Source: a virus
Length of the DNA: 23,315 nt
IMG/VR virus record: IMGVR_UViG_3300023174_000653
Span: 1-23,315 of that record
Reading direction: 5' to 3' (one strand)
Shown: one piece after another, positions 5,350 to 14,314 of the stretch
How positions within the stretch are numbered: the stretch's first letter is position 1
Layout of the letters: each line of letters starts with the position of its first letter
Notes under the pieces: generated by a model
What the model was told of the DNA's origin: nothing
What the model saw: the letters and a program-made list of their open reading frames with translations, nothing else
The model's database searches: none
Program-made: the position numbers and the translations under genes

Positions 5350-8070
5350 ATGGCAGGTGCAGGTGCAGTAGTAGCCAGAATTCTTACCCAATACTCTGAT
5401 AAAGGATCTAAGGCTGCTCAAAAAGATATTGCAAGACTTGAAAAGAAGATTAATGCTTTTGGTAAGAAAGCAGTTGCATCATTTGCAGTTGCCACAGCAG
5501 CCTCTGCTGCATTTGCAGTAAAGGTTGGCCTTGATGCAGTTAAAGCAGCAAGCGAAGACTTAAAATCACAAGAAGCATTAGCAGGTGTATTAAGAAGTAC
5601 AACTGGTGCTACAAATGAGTCTATTGCTGCAGTAGAAGAATATATAAGTAAGCAACAGATGTTGACTAATGTCAGCGACACAGAATTAAGAGCCAGTCTT
5701 GCTGCTCTAGTTACAGTAACAAAAGATGTGACTTCTGCAATGGATTTACAAAGTGTTGCAGTTGATGCTGCAGCAGGCTCTTCAAATGATTTAGATAGCG
5801 TAACAAAAGCAATTGCAAAAGCACAAGCAGGCAATTTTACTTCCTTAAAGAAGTTATTTCCAGCACTTGATGCTAGCATTGTAAAGAATAAACAACTAGG
5901 CAAAGCATTAACATATCTTAATCTTACATATAAAGATGCTGCTAAAAATCTAGCCAAGAAAGATCCAATTACTGGACTTAAGATTGCTTTTGGAGAATTA
6001 TCAGAAAAACTTGGAACAGCATTACTTCCAAGCGTAATATTGTTTGTAGAGTATGTAAAGTCAGATGTAATTCCTTTAATTGATGCATGGACTACAAAAA
6101 ACAAAGATGGATTAAATAAGGCTCTTCAAGATACAGTTGGAAAAATTGGAGAGGCTGTAAATGCTTTTAGAGACATGTATGGCATTCTTGGTGGTATTAA
6201 TGCAGTACTTCCATTTGGTATTGGTGGATGGCTTAAATTAGCAGTAGCAGTTTCTGGTGCATCTACAGCAATTTCAGCAGCAGTACTTGTTATTAATAAA
6301 TATAAAGCAGCCAAAGTTCTTGTAAACATTTCAAGAGACAAAGCAGCATTTGAGGCATTAAGAACAGAAATGGGATTCTTCCGTCGTTCAGCCACACAAG
6401 TTCTCATGGGACTTCGTGGTATTAGTGCATGGGCTGCAAGATCAACAGGAGTTATTGCATTCTTAGTTAGAGGATTTGTTGCTCTTAATAAAGCAATCTT
6501 TATGACTCCTTGGGGAAGACTTGCATTAGTTCTTGCTGCAGTTGGATATGGACTTTACAAACTTGGACAACATTTTGGTTGGCTAGATAAAGGCCAGGTT
6601 AAATTAAGCAAATCTGCACAAGCAGTAGAAGATAATATTAAAAAGACTGCTGGTTCTTATACAAGTATGGATCAAGCAGTAAATAAATATAATGCTTCAA
6701 AAGCAAAGACTATAAATTTAAGTAAAGAAGAAATAGCAAGAAATAAAAGATTAGCAGCAATGAATGCTTCAACTGCAGCAGCAGCAAAAGCAGACGCTGC
6801 TAAAACAGCAGCAATTGCTAAGGGCCAGGCTGCACTTGCTAAAATGGGTTACAAGACTGCAAATGATGATCCAATTCAATTAGAAGCAGCCCGTCTTAAT
6901 TTAGTTAAGCAAGGAAATCTTGCTGAAGCAGCACGAATTGCCATGATGGGTAAGAATCTTGAATTACAACTTGAAGCCAATAAAGCACTTGCTCGTTATA
7001 ATGACTTGCTTGCCGTATTAGCAGATAGCAAGATATCTTCTGAAGAAGTATTGCTTCTATCTAAAAAGTGGGGCATGACAATTGAGGCAACTCAGTCATA
7101 TATTCAAACACTATTAGCAGTAGCAGATCAAACAATCTCAGATGATGAAGTTACTGCTCTTGCTAAGGCTTGGGGTGTATCTAAAGAGCAGGCTGCTAGA
7201 TATCTTGATTTCTTCAATGCCCTTAATGATGGTAAATTATCTGATGCAGAAATTGCTAAACTACAGACTAAATGGGGATTAACTTCTAAAGAAGTATTAG
7301 TCTACGCAGATCTTATTACCAAGGCAAGTGATTATGTTCTTAGTGATGCTGAAATTACAGCATTGGGAACAAACTGGGGATTAACAACTAAAGAAGTTAT
7401 TGACTATATTACTAAACTTGGACAACCAGTAACATTCTCAGGTACATTAATTGATCCTGCTACACAGGCTACCCTTGGTTGGAAGAGTGCATTAGATGCC
7501 CTTCTTGCTTATCAAGCAGCACTTTCAGGTAAAGGATATACTGCAGCAACATCTTCAAGTAGTTCATCAAGCAGTTCAGCAGCAGCAGCCTCAGCAGATG
7601 CCACAAAAGAAGCAGCAGACGCTGCAGCAGCAGCAGCAGAAGCAGCAGCAGCCTTGGCTGCAGCAAATAGTGCAGCAACGGCAGCAGCCTTAGCAGCAGC
7701 AGATGCTATTCTAGGAACAAGTTCTGGAAACAACTATAGTGGTGATGACGGAATTGCAAGACGAGCAGCAGCAGCAGGATTAGCAACTAAGAATGCAGCA
7801 GAAACAGCAAGATTAGCAGCACTTCAAAAGCAAAATGATCAATATGCTGCAAAAGCAGCAGGTCTAGCAGCCAAGTATGGTGGTTTTGTAGGATCTTCTA
7901 CAATTGACAATGCAGCAGGAATAGGAAATACAACTTCTGATTCTGGAGTTGTAGTTAACTTAACAGTTCAAGGATCAGTAACTACTGAGCAAGATTTAGT
8001 TTCTGCAGTAAGAAATGGACTTTTGCGTGGGCAGTACAATGGTCAAGGCATAACCTTAGAGGCAGTATAA
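5350..8070 (+). CDS. Tail tape measure protein
   Basis: 906 aa, longest gene here, directly after chaperones. It should set tail length and pass through the tube to aid DNA entry. N-terminal helical region (ARILTQYSDKGSKAAQKDIARLEKKINAFG split over residues 8-40), then hydrophobic segments near residues 293-315 and 367-410 that could cross the membrane. Residues ~556-692 hold four tandem 34-residue repeats with consensus SDxEVxxLxxxWGLTxKEV; the Trp residues are at 574, 608, 642 and 676, exactly 34 apart. Residues ~734-785 are a Ser run followed by Ala-rich coiled coil. The long minus-strand frames here are shadows of Ala codons. Start ATG follows AAAGGAAAGAGG. Confidence 0.93.
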   Translation: MAGAGAVVARILTQYSDKGSKAAQKDIARLEKKINAFGKKAVASFAVATAASAAFAVKVGLDAVKAASEDLKSQEALAGVLRSTTGATNESIAAVEEYISKQQMLTNVSDTELRASLAALVTVTKDVTSAMDLQSVAVDAAAGSSNDLDSVTKAIAKAQAGNFTSLKKLFPALDASIVKNKQLGKALTYLNLTYKDAAKNLAKKDPITGLKIAFGELSEKLGTALLPSVILFVEYVKSDVIPLIDAWTTKNKDGLNKALQDTVGKIGEAVNAFRDMYGILGGINAVLPFGIGGWLKLAVAVSGASTAISAAVLVINKYKAAKVLVNISRDKAAFEALRTEMGFFRRSATQVLMGLRGISAWAARSTGVIAFLVRGFVALNKAIFMTPWGRLALVLAAVGYGLYKLGQHFGWLDKGQVKLSKSAQAVEDNIKKTAGSYTSMDQAVNKYNASKAKTINLSKEEIARNKRLAAMNASTAAAAKADAAKTAAIAKGQAALAKMGYKTANDDPIQLEAARLNLVKQGNLAEAARIAMMGKNLELQLEANKALARYNDLLAVLADSKISSEEVLLLSKKWGMTIEATQSYIQTLLAVADQTISDDEVTALAKAWGVSKEQAARYLDFFNALNDGKLSDAEIAKLQTKWGLTSKEVLVYADLITKASDYVLSDAEITALGTNWGLTTKEVIDYITKLGQPVTFSGTLIDPATQATLGWKSALDALLAYQAALSGKGYTAATSSSSSSSSSAAAASADATKEAADAAAAAAEAAAALAAANSAATAAALAAADAILGTSSGNNYSGDDGIARRAAAAGLATKNAAETARLAALQKQNDQYAAKAAGLAAKYGGFVGSSTIDNAAGIGNTTSDSGVVVNLTVQGSVTTEQDLVSAVRNGLLRGQYNGQGITLEAV
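7015..7428 (+). repeat. Four 102-bp coding repeats in tape measure gene
   Basis: Four in-frame units of 102 bp encode 34-residue modules with conserved (S/D)DxE(V/I), Leu and WG(L/M/V)(T/S) positions. The nucleotide sequences have diverged while the protein pattern and exact period are kept, so the duplications are old and under selection. Such period units could change tail length by whole modules. Confidence 0.8.
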
Positions 8071-8071
8071 A

Positions 8072-9361
8072 ATGACAGTTCCAGTAATAGGAATAGAAAT
8101 TGACTTTTCAAACGGAGCATCATTTGGCTATCCATTTATACTGGATGATATTAATTATGGAATTCTTGGGACTAACATCCTAGCAGATGTACCAGCAGAT
8201 ATTGCAAATATAACTGATCAATCAATGTCAGTATCTATTCGTAGAGGCCGTAACCGTATTCTTTCTAATTTTGAGGCTGGAAGTGCAACGGTAACATTAA
8301 ATGATCCTAATTCAGATTTCAACCCACAGAATACATCCTCACCATACTATGGTAAGTTACAGCCATTACGCAAAATAAGAATATATGCAGATACTGAAGT
8401 TGAAGGAGAAACATTTAGAGTTTCATTGTTTGCTGGATATATTAATTCCTTTGATACATCTTTTTATCAAGGAACAAATGAAACTTCTACAGTCACCTTG
8501 CAATGTGTTGATGGATTCCGTCTTTTAAATAATGTTAATACTGGTCCTGATCCAATACCAGGAGCAACTGCTGGTCAATTATCTAGCGAGAGAGTAAATA
8601 CAATCCTTGATTTTGCAGGATTCCCAAACTCCATGAGAAGCATATTTCCTGGAGACTCTACAATGCAGGTTGATCCTGGTGGAAATAGAGGAGTTTTGCA
8701 GGCCATTCAAACTATTGAACAATCAGAATTTGGTGCTTTCTTCATGTCAAGACAGGGCGAGGCTAAATTCTTATCTCGCAAAATTGTTTCAGAATTAGCA
8801 GATGCTACTGCAAGATTCTTTTCAGATGTTGGAGATCCTGGAGACTTAACATATACCAACCTTGACTTTGCATTTGATGATCAATTAATTTTAAATGATG
8901 TTACGGTTACAATGCTTGGTGGAGTTCCTCAAGAAGTATCAGATGCTGAAAGTATTGCTACTTATTTTACCAAATCAGGACAAAGAAGCGACATTTTAGT
9001 ACAAACAAATCAAGAGGCTAATGATCAGGCAAGGACACTTATTGCAGCCCGTAAAGATGCAAATTTAAGAATTGACTCAATGAGTTTAAACATTCTTTCA
9101 GATTCAACAGAGTTTGAGACTCTTGCTAATTTATCTATGGATATTTATACACTTATTAATATTGAAAAATCAATGCCTGGTGGGTCTACCGTTGTTCGTG
9201 AGTTGTTCGTCCAAGGCGTACAGCACGATGTAAGACCAGGTATTTGGAATATGAAGGTTCTTACAGCAGAACCAATTATTCAGGCTTTTATACTTGATTC
9301 GCCAAATCAAGGTATACTAGCATTAACAGATCCACCTAATACAAATGCACTATCATACTAA
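8072..9361 (+). CDS. Minor tail protein (tail tip)
   Basis: 429 aa, following the tape measure gene after a single base. N-terminal part has SVSIRRGRNRILSNFEAGSA, then TVTLNDPNSDFNPQN and PLRKIRIYADTE, a pattern common in actinophage minor tail proteins that build the tail tip around the tape measure end. The rest is beta-rich, with VTLQCVDGFRLLNN and a C-terminal QGVQHDVRPGIWNMKV block similar to distal-tail hub proteins. Likely binds tube end and anchors the fibres encoded next. Weak ribosome site (AGAGGCAG). Confidence 0.75.
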   Translation: MTVPVIGIEIDFSNGASFGYPFILDDINYGILGTNILADVPADIANITDQSMSVSIRRGRNRILSNFEAGSATVTLNDPNSDFNPQNTSSPYYGKLQPLRKIRIYADTEVEGETFRVSLFAGYINSFDTSFYQGTNETSTVTLQCVDGFRLLNNVNTGPDPIPGATAGQLSSERVNTILDFAGFPNSMRSIFPGDSTMQVDPGGNRGVLQAIQTIEQSEFGAFFMSRQGEAKFLSRKIVSELADATARFFSDVGDPGDLTYTNLDFAFDDQLILNDVTVTMLGGVPQEVSDAESIATYFTKSGQRSDILVQTNQEANDQARTLIAARKDANLRIDSMSLNILSDSTEFETLANLSMDIYTLINIEKSMPGGSTVVRELFVQGVQHDVRPGIWNMKVLTAEPIIQAFILDSPNQGILALTDPPNTNALSY

Positions 9362-9373
9362 AGGAGAAAAAAG

Positions 9374-10129
9374 ATGCCAACAGGTAGTCCAAACGCAGGA
9401 TATCGTCTATATACAACAGGCGATGTTCTAACTGCAGCCCAGGTTCAGTACAACCTGCAGAATCAAACAATTATGTACTTCGCTTCTGCTGCTGCAAGAG
9501 ACGCTGCATTGACAGTAGGTGTTGTACAAGAAGGAATGTTCGCATACCTTGCTGATACTAATACGACAGTTTATTATGATGGTGCTGCATGGCAGTCATT
9601 TGGTACTGGAGATGTTACTGGCTTAACTGCTGGTACTGGTATAACAATTACTAACCCATCTGGTCCTGTTCCAACAATTGCAGTAGATGCAACAACAACT
9701 GCTACATTAACTGGAACTCAGACTCTTACAAATAAGACTCTTACATCACCAAAAGAATTAGCAACTATTTCTGCTGTAGCAGCAACTGGAGCAATTAATA
9801 TTGATGTTGTTACTTCATCTGTAAATATTCGCACAGTCAATGCCACAGGAAACTGGACAATAAATGTTCGTGGAGATGGATCAACAACTCTTAATTCATT
9901 AATGGCAATTGGAGAACAAATTTCTGTTGTATTTGAATCGCCACAAGGTTCACCTGCATATTATCCAACAGCATTTAGTGTTGACGGATCATCAGTAACT
10001 CCTAAATGGTTAGGTGGAACAGCACCTTCTTCAGGAAATACATCAGCAACTGATATTTATGTTTATACAATTAGAAAAACTGCTGCAGCAACATTTACTT
10101 GTGTTGCATCACAAAATAAGTTTGCTTAA
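9374..10129 (+). CDS. Tail fibre / receptor-binding-like protein
   Basis: 251 aa behind a strong site AAAGGAGAAAA. The N-terminal part (residues 1-75) has VLTAAQVQYNLQNQTIMYF and a YYDGAAWQSF motif, usual in phage fibre attachment regions. Then GLTAGTGITITNPSG and residues 111-126 TLTGTQTLTNKTLTSP, a motif repeatedly found in phage tail fibres. The C-terminal part is beta-rich with aromatic residues and may be the receptor-binding head. Gene order (after the minor tail protein, before the repeat protein) agrees. Confidence 0.75.
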   Translation: MPTGSPNAGYRLYTTGDVLTAAQVQYNLQNQTIMYFASAAARDAALTVGVVQEGMFAYLADTNTTVYYDGAAWQSFGTGDVTGLTAGTGITITNPSGPVPTIAVDATTTATLTGTQTLTNKTLTSPKELATISAVAATGAINIDVVTSSVNIRTVNATGNWTINVRGDGSTTLNSLMAIGEQISVVFESPQGSPAYYPTAFSVDGSSVTPKWLGGTAPSSGNTSATDIYVYTIRKTAAATFTCVASQNKFA

Positions 10130-10148
10130 TAACCAATAAGGAGTAAAA

Positions 10149-10733
10149 GTGAGTCCATTACAGCGTTTTCCAAGTGGTATAGGAGTATTTGTTAGAGCAA
10201 CAACTACGCCTGCCCCTACAACAACAACAGTGGCTCCTACTACTACTACAGTAGCACCTACAACTACAACAGTTGCTCCTACAACAACAACTGTAGCACC
10301 AACTACTACAACAGTGGCACCTACCACAACTACTGTGGCACCTACTACTACTACCGTAGCACCTACTACTACTACCGTAGCACCTACTACTACTACTGTG
10401 GCTCCTACGACTACAACAGTAGCACCTACTACAACAACTCATGCACCAACAACTACGACTTCAGCACCTACTACTACAACAGCAGCCCCTACAACAACTA
10501 CGGCAGCCCCTACAACAACTACGGCAGCCCCTACAACAACTACGGCTGCTCCTACAACAACTACGGCTGCTCCATCAAGTGGTGTTACATGTAGTCCAGG
10601 AGATGTGGCAGTTGGTTGCTGTGCTTCAACTGGCTGTTCTTTGCCTACATATGGTGGTGGCTGTGGAACATATGGACCATGTTCACCTGCACCGTTTAAC
10701 CGTTGTGCTGCTGGATGGGAATTTACATGTTAA
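10149..10733 (+). CDS. Mucin-like PTTTT-repeat protein with Cys-rich C-terminus
   Basis: 194 aa, GTG start (AAGGAG 5 nt upstream). Residues 1-20 form a short lead (LQRFPSGIGVFVRA), with no clear signal peptide. Residues 21-139 are 17 copies of a 7-residue unit xAPTTTT, where x is P once, V ten times, H, S, then A four times. Residues 140-194 form a Gly-rich domain with eight Cys. The Thr/Pro-rich repeat resembles mucin-type O-glycosylation regions, and two glycosyltransferases plus an epimerase follow downstream. The position after fibre genes suggests a tail or virion surface protein. Function is inferred; it could simply be a flexible spacer carrying a disulfide-rich tip. Confidence 0.75.
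   Translation: MSPLQRFPSGIGVFVRATTTPAPTTTTVAPTTTTVAPTTTTVAPTTTTVAPTTTTVAPTTTTVAPTTTTVAPTTTTVAPTTTTVAPTTTTVAPTTTTHAPTTTTSAPTTTTAAPTTTTAAPTTTTAAPTTTTAAPTTTTAAPSSGVTCSPGDVAVGCCASTGCSLPTYGGGCGTYGPCSPAPFNRCAAGWEFTC
10209..10565 (+). repeat. 21-bp minisatellite coding xAPTTTT (17 units)
   Basis: Tandem in-frame array of 17 units of 21 bp. Early units use mixed Thr codons (ACA, ACT, ACC, ACG), so the protein is conserved better than DNA. Three units at 10482-10544 are identical, and the fourth (10545-10565) differs only in the first two Ala codons, pointing to recent expansion at the 3' end of the array. Confidence 0.95.
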
Positions 10734-10751
10734 TAGAAAACAAGGAGAAAA

Positions 10752-11180
10752 ATGCTAATAGATAATAACCTTCTATATACAAGAGGGAACGATGGAATAA
10801 ATGGCGTAGCAATTGCTTGGGTCATTGAAGGAGAAGTTCCTTACTGTATTCCAACATGGCAAGAATTTGCAGATATGTTTATGTATCATGATGAAGTCAT
10901 TGATATTTCTTTAGACTATCCAGATCATGATGGAATAACTGTAAGATTTATTAAAAACGGAGAAATCATAAATGAATTGCAAACTACTGAATACTTTGGT
11001 AGTATATTACTTAGTAATCCACTAGCAGTTAACGCATTAGATTACCCATATGGAAGATATGTTATGGGTGGTGATGCAACATTTGATGGTGAAAAGTTTA
11101 CTATTACCGACAGAGATTTGACTGGATATCTTCCATTTCATCCACATAGTGCAAGAGCATTAGAGAACGAAAACTACTAA
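10752..11180 (+). CDS. Unknown 142-aa protein
   Basis: Starts at ATG behind AAGGAGAAAA. The protein is acidic with many aromatic residues; segments include AIAWVIEGEVPYCIPTWQEF, DISLDYPDHDGITVRFI and LDYPYGRYVMGGD. No signal peptide, membrane segment or catalytic motif is recognisable. It separates the repeat protein from the radical-SAM and glycosyltransferase genes, so it may be a last virion protein or a fibre chaperone, but nothing in the sequence decides this. Confidence 0.75.
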   Translation: MLIDNNLLYTRGNDGINGVAIAWVIEGEVPYCIPTWQEFADMFMYHDEVIDISLDYPDHDGITVRFIKNGEIINELQTTEYFGSILLSNPLAVNALDYPYGRYVMGGDATFDGEKFTITDRDLTGYLPFHPHSARALENENY

Positions 11181-11205
11181 ATAAAGGAACAGGGGCAGAA
11201 AAACA

Positions 11206-11430
11206 ATGTCAAGATGGTCAGAGTATAAAGAAAAAAATGGAGTAACACCACTAGACTTATTAAATCCAATGACTAAGCATTCGTCAAAAGAATTAGAAGA
11301 ATCTAGAATTGAGATATGCAAAGCATGTCCAGAGTTAATTAAATTAACTACACAATGCAAAAAATGTGGCTGTGTTATGTCTGCTAAAGTTAAATTAGAG
11401 GCTGCTAAGTGCCCAATTGGTAAGTGGTAA
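11206..11430 (+). CDS. Small Cys-rich protein (DUF6171-like)
   Basis: 74 aa. The C-terminal half has the pattern CKACPELIKLTTQCKKCGC, then AKVKLEAAKCPIGKW. The spacing CxxC, CxxCxC and CP with terminal GKW is shared with small zinc-binding phage proteins (DUF6171 as I recall it). It likely binds one or two Zn ions. Directly upstream of the radical SAM gene (2 nt between stop and ATG), so the two are probably co-translated and may work together. It could be a partner or substrate of that enzyme; this is inference. Confidence 0.7.
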   Translation: MSRWSEYKEKNGVTPLDLLNPMTKHSSKELEESRIEICKACPELIKLTTQCKKCGCVMSAKVKLEAAKCPIGKW

Positions 11431-11431
11431 T

Positions 11432-12436
11432 ATGAAATATCCTTATAAGATTTCTATGGCACAGATTGATCCAAATGGTCTTTGCAATGTTGGTTGCTGG
11501 TTTTGCCCTGTAAGATATGCTGAGAACCCTTTGGCTCAAAGAACTAATATGCCAATTGAGACATTTGAAAGTATTATTAATCAACTTATGGCTGGCAGAG
11601 GAACATTTGTTGCTGATAACTTTGATTTTATTTATACAGCCCACTACAATGAAGTATTACTTTACAAGCATTTTCCAGAAATGTTAGAAATATTAAGAAA
11701 AAACAAGATTAGAACAATTGTTCTTACAAACGGCACACCACTAACAAAAGCAAGAACAGACATGATTAAAGAATATCAAGATGTTGTTTATGGCATTTGC
11801 TTTAATATTCCTGCTTCAGAGCCTGAAGAATGGGCAAAAGCAACTGGAAAGCCAGTTAAAATGTTTGATAAACTACTTGAACAAGTAACCTACGCTGTAG
11901 AACAATTGCCAGATATGGTTACAAGCAAGAGAATGTCTATTCAAGTAAATGGTATTAATAAGAATTCTTTAGTTGAATATGGTGGCTGGATTCAAACACT
12001 GGCAAATGCTCCAGAAATTGATACAGATGTTGAAACTGGAACCCTTGCAAGAATGACAAATGGATGGAAAGCAATATTTCCAGATGTTCAGGTATATGAA
12101 ATGCCTTATCTAGTTGATAGAAATGGACATTTAGACACTCATCAGATTATTACAAATAAGTCTGCTATTGAGAGCAAAGAGAAAAAGGGCAAAGAAAGAG
12201 TAATTGGCTGTGGTAATGGCATAGAAGTTGGTGGAAGACCAAACGGATGGCTACATATTGCTGCTAATGGAGATACTTTTATCTGTTGCAATGATTACGA
12301 TTTTGAAACGGTATTTGGAAATATCAATGATAAACCAATTAGTGATATATGGATGAGCATTGAGCATAAGATGATGACAGTAAAGTCATTTGAAAACTTT
12401 TGTAGAACTTGTGTCCATGCGATTTGGGGTGACTAA
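11432..12436 (+). CDS. Radical SAM enzyme with SPASM-like C-terminus
   Basis: 334 aa from ATG 11432; an in-frame TTG at 11417 is less likely. CNVGCWFC at residues 18-25 is the CX3CX2C motif that binds the [4Fe-4S] cluster and S-adenosylmethionine. The C-terminal 75 residues have Cys at 260, 285, 286, 324 and 327, with NGDTFICCNDY and VFGNINDKPISDIW, as in SPASM domains that hold extra Fe-S clusters. Such enzymes modify peptides, proteins or small molecules. Substrate unknown here; the neighbours are a small Cys-rich protein and sugar-transfer genes. Stop overlaps the next ATG (TAATG). Ribosome site is weak (GGTAAGTGG). Confidence 0.88.
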   Translation: MKYPYKISMAQIDPNGLCNVGCWFCPVRYAENPLAQRTNMPIETFESIINQLMAGRGTFVADNFDFIYTAHYNEVLLYKHFPEMLEILRKNKIRTIVLTNGTPLTKARTDMIKEYQDVVYGICFNIPASEPEEWAKATGKPVKMFDKLLEQVTYAVEQLPDMVTSKRMSIQVNGINKNSLVEYGGWIQTLANAPEIDTDVETGTLARMTNGWKAIFPDVQVYEMPYLVDRNGHLDTHQIITNKSAIESKEKKGKERVIGCGNGIEVGGRPNGWLHIAANGDTFICCNDYDFETVFGNINDKPISDIWMSIEHKMMTVKSFENFCRTCVHAIWGD

Positions 12437-13353
12437 TGGCCAGTATATTTGTACAGATAGCAGCATATAGAGATTTTGAGGTAACACCTACAATTCTAGA
12501 TGCAATCAAGCAGTCTTCTGGAAATCACACAATTAACTTTGGCGTTCACACTGTTTATGTAAAAGAGTCAGAGATTAATGTTCCTGACTTGCCTAATGTT
12601 AAACATGCTGAAAGTAAAGCACCTGAGAACATTGGTTTAGGAATAGGTAGAGCCTTGGCTCATCAATTCTATGAAGGAGAAGACTACTACCTACAATGTG
12701 ATTCTCATTCAAGATTTATAAAAGGCTGGGATGAAGTTGCAATACACTCAGTTTTAAACTATCAGATTCAAGGCATTCATAAGCCACTGTTAACTATGTA
12801 CCCAGCAAATTACTGGTATCCATCTCTGACTGCTAAGTTTGTAGAAAAAGATGTTCTTCCTGAAGGTCATTTATCTAACATTTCATTTCATGAGAATCCA
12901 GATCAATTTAGGTCTACAAGAATTCCTCTTCAAACAGCAATGCCTATTCTTGATGGAAACAAATTTGTCAAGTCAGTTTCAGGTGGATCAATATTTACAG
13001 TAGGTGGCTTCCTGCCATTCAATACAGACATAGCCTTTTATGGTGAAGAAATCTGGTTAGCAGCAAGAGCATATACTCACGGGTACGACATTGTTGTTCC
13101 TGATGAGCAATACATGTATCATCTTTATTACAATCATGATAAGCCTGCTGAAATAAATAAGCGTAAGATTCTTTGGACTGACTTCCCAGCAGAATTTGAG
13201 GCATTAGATTTAATTTCTAAGGCCTTAATATATAAAACATTGACAGAAGGAACTACTGGAGAAATGCTTCTTGGCACACAAAGAACAATTGCTGAGTATG
13301 GAACATTTGCTAGTCTTGACTTTCTAAATGGTGAAATACTTGAAAACTGTTAA
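12436..13353 (+). CDS. GT60-like GlcNAc-transferase (PF11397)
   Basis: 305 aa. Signatures of the GlcNAc family: N-terminal SIFVQIAAYRDFEVTPTILD, then GEDYYLQCDSHSRFIKGWDE with D89-S90-H91 replacing DxD as metal/nucleotide site, LTMYPANYWY, and FYGEEIWLAARAYTHGYD (residues 201-218) followed by VPDEQYMYH. This family includes eukaryotic enzymes that add GlcNAc to hydroxyproline of Skp1 or to Thr in mucin-like Dictyostelium proteins. Neighbours: radical SAM upstream (TAATG), second GT and epimerase downstream. It could glycosylate the nearby Thr-rich virion protein or a host surface glycan. Activity not proven by sequence; fold and family are well supported. Confidence 0.85.
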   Translation: MASIFVQIAAYRDFEVTPTILDAIKQSSGNHTINFGVHTVYVKESEINVPDLPNVKHAESKAPENIGLGIGRALAHQFYEGEDYYLQCDSHSRFIKGWDEVAIHSVLNYQIQGIHKPLLTMYPANYWYPSLTAKFVEKDVLPEGHLSNISFHENPDQFRSTRIPLQTAMPILDGNKFVKSVSGGSIFTVGGFLPFNTDIAFYGEEIWLAARAYTHGYDIVVPDEQYMYHLYYNHDKPAEINKRKILWTDFPAEFEALDLISKALIYKTLTEGTTGEMLLGTQRTIAEYGTFASLDFLNGEILENC

Positions 13354-14314
13354 AGTAGCCATTGCTGCCTATGTAGATAATAAAGCAAAGTTTGTACATG
13401 AAGCAAATCTTATGACATACAGTGGTCGTGGACTTGATGGAAGATTTACATTTGTTCTTTATGCTCATCCTGATATTGTTGATCAATTAGATAGACATAT
13501 GAATGTGAAAATCATTCCATATACTGTACCAGACACACAATTTTATAAAGACTATGGCTTTGCAAAATCAATGGTATTTCCATACGACACGCCTGAGCCA
13601 TTATTAGAATACGACTATGTTTGCAAGACTGATACAGATGTTTTTTTAACTCCAATGATGAATCATTTTCCATTTGAAACAAACAAAATATATGTTGGCT
13701 TAGGATATTACAGCATAAGTCCAAAATCAATAGATGCACTAAAAGATGCTGCAATTAAATTTGGATATCATCAATACAAAAGAATTGCTGATATGCACTC
13801 AACAATTATTGGTCCTACAAAAGATATAATAGACATTATGAGACTGTCTGACAAACTAGAAGAGACAATGTATTATGGACTTGAAGAAGATGGTGGTTGG
13901 GGAACAGATATTTTGTGGAGAGGATATATTGGAGGAAATTCTGGGATATGCTCAATGTATGCAATGGAAATAATATTATCAAGCATTTACCCTAAAGAAC
14001 AAGTAGTTGTAACACAAATGCTAGATGCTGGATCTGACTGGGAAAGACCTTGGACAGAAGTATCTCATATGCATCAATACCATCAACATGAAATATATTC
14101 AAAGTTTCAAGCAAATTGGGGTGCTTATTTAGATGCAAAACATACAATTGGCATGAGTTGTGCAGACTATGCACTAAACACTTATATATCTAAACTAAAT
14201 TACATAAAGGCTAAGTCTGAGTTTTTTGTTAATCATGAAATATTTTCTGTACCACTTCCAGAAAATCCTGATTTGGGCAAAGGCTTGATCTTTAAGTATA
14301 GGTGGAAAGAATGA
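13328..14314 (+). CDS. Glycosyltransferase-like protein with DxD motif
   Basis: 328 aa. N-terminus VKVAIAAYVDNKAKFVHE, a strand-rich region and EYDYVCKTDTDVFLTP with D102-T103-D104 point to a GT-A fold nucleotide-sugar transferase. Later AIKFGYHQYKRIADMHST and GLEEDGGWGTDILWRGYIGG may form the acceptor side. It overlaps the GT60-like gene by 26 nt and has no strong ribosome site, so it is probably coupled to it. It resembles phage proteins annotated as DUF7164 in my memory, which I cannot verify. Acceptor and sugar unknown. Confidence 0.7.
   Translation: MVKYLKTVKVAIAAYVDNKAKFVHEANLMTYSGRGLDGRFTFVLYAHPDIVDQLDRHMNVKIIPYTVPDTQFYKDYGFAKSMVFPYDTPEPLLEYDYVCKTDTDVFLTPMMNHFPFETNKIYVGLGYYSISPKSIDALKDAAIKFGYHQYKRIADMHSTIIGPTKDIIDIMRLSDKLEETMYYGLEEDGGWGTDILWRGYIGGNSGICSMYAMEIILSSIYPKEQVVVTQMLDAGSDWERPWTEVSHMHQYHQHEIYSKFQANWGAYLDAKHTIGMSCADYALNTYISKLNYIKAKSEFFVNHEIFSVPLPENPDLGKGLIFKYRWKE

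Noticed and set aside
5418-6104. 228-aa minus-strand ORF
   Set aside because: Complement of the Ala/Lys-rich tape measure gene; low-complexity Ala/Ser composition, no ribosome site, and the + strand gene is certain.
10158-10442. Minus-strand Cys/Ser-rich ORF
   Set aside because: Produced by the reverse complement of the ACN-rich repeat array.
10209-10565. Possible CRISPR or non-coding satellite
   Set aside because: Units are 21 bp with no spacers and are in-frame coding for xAPTTTT with synonymous variation.
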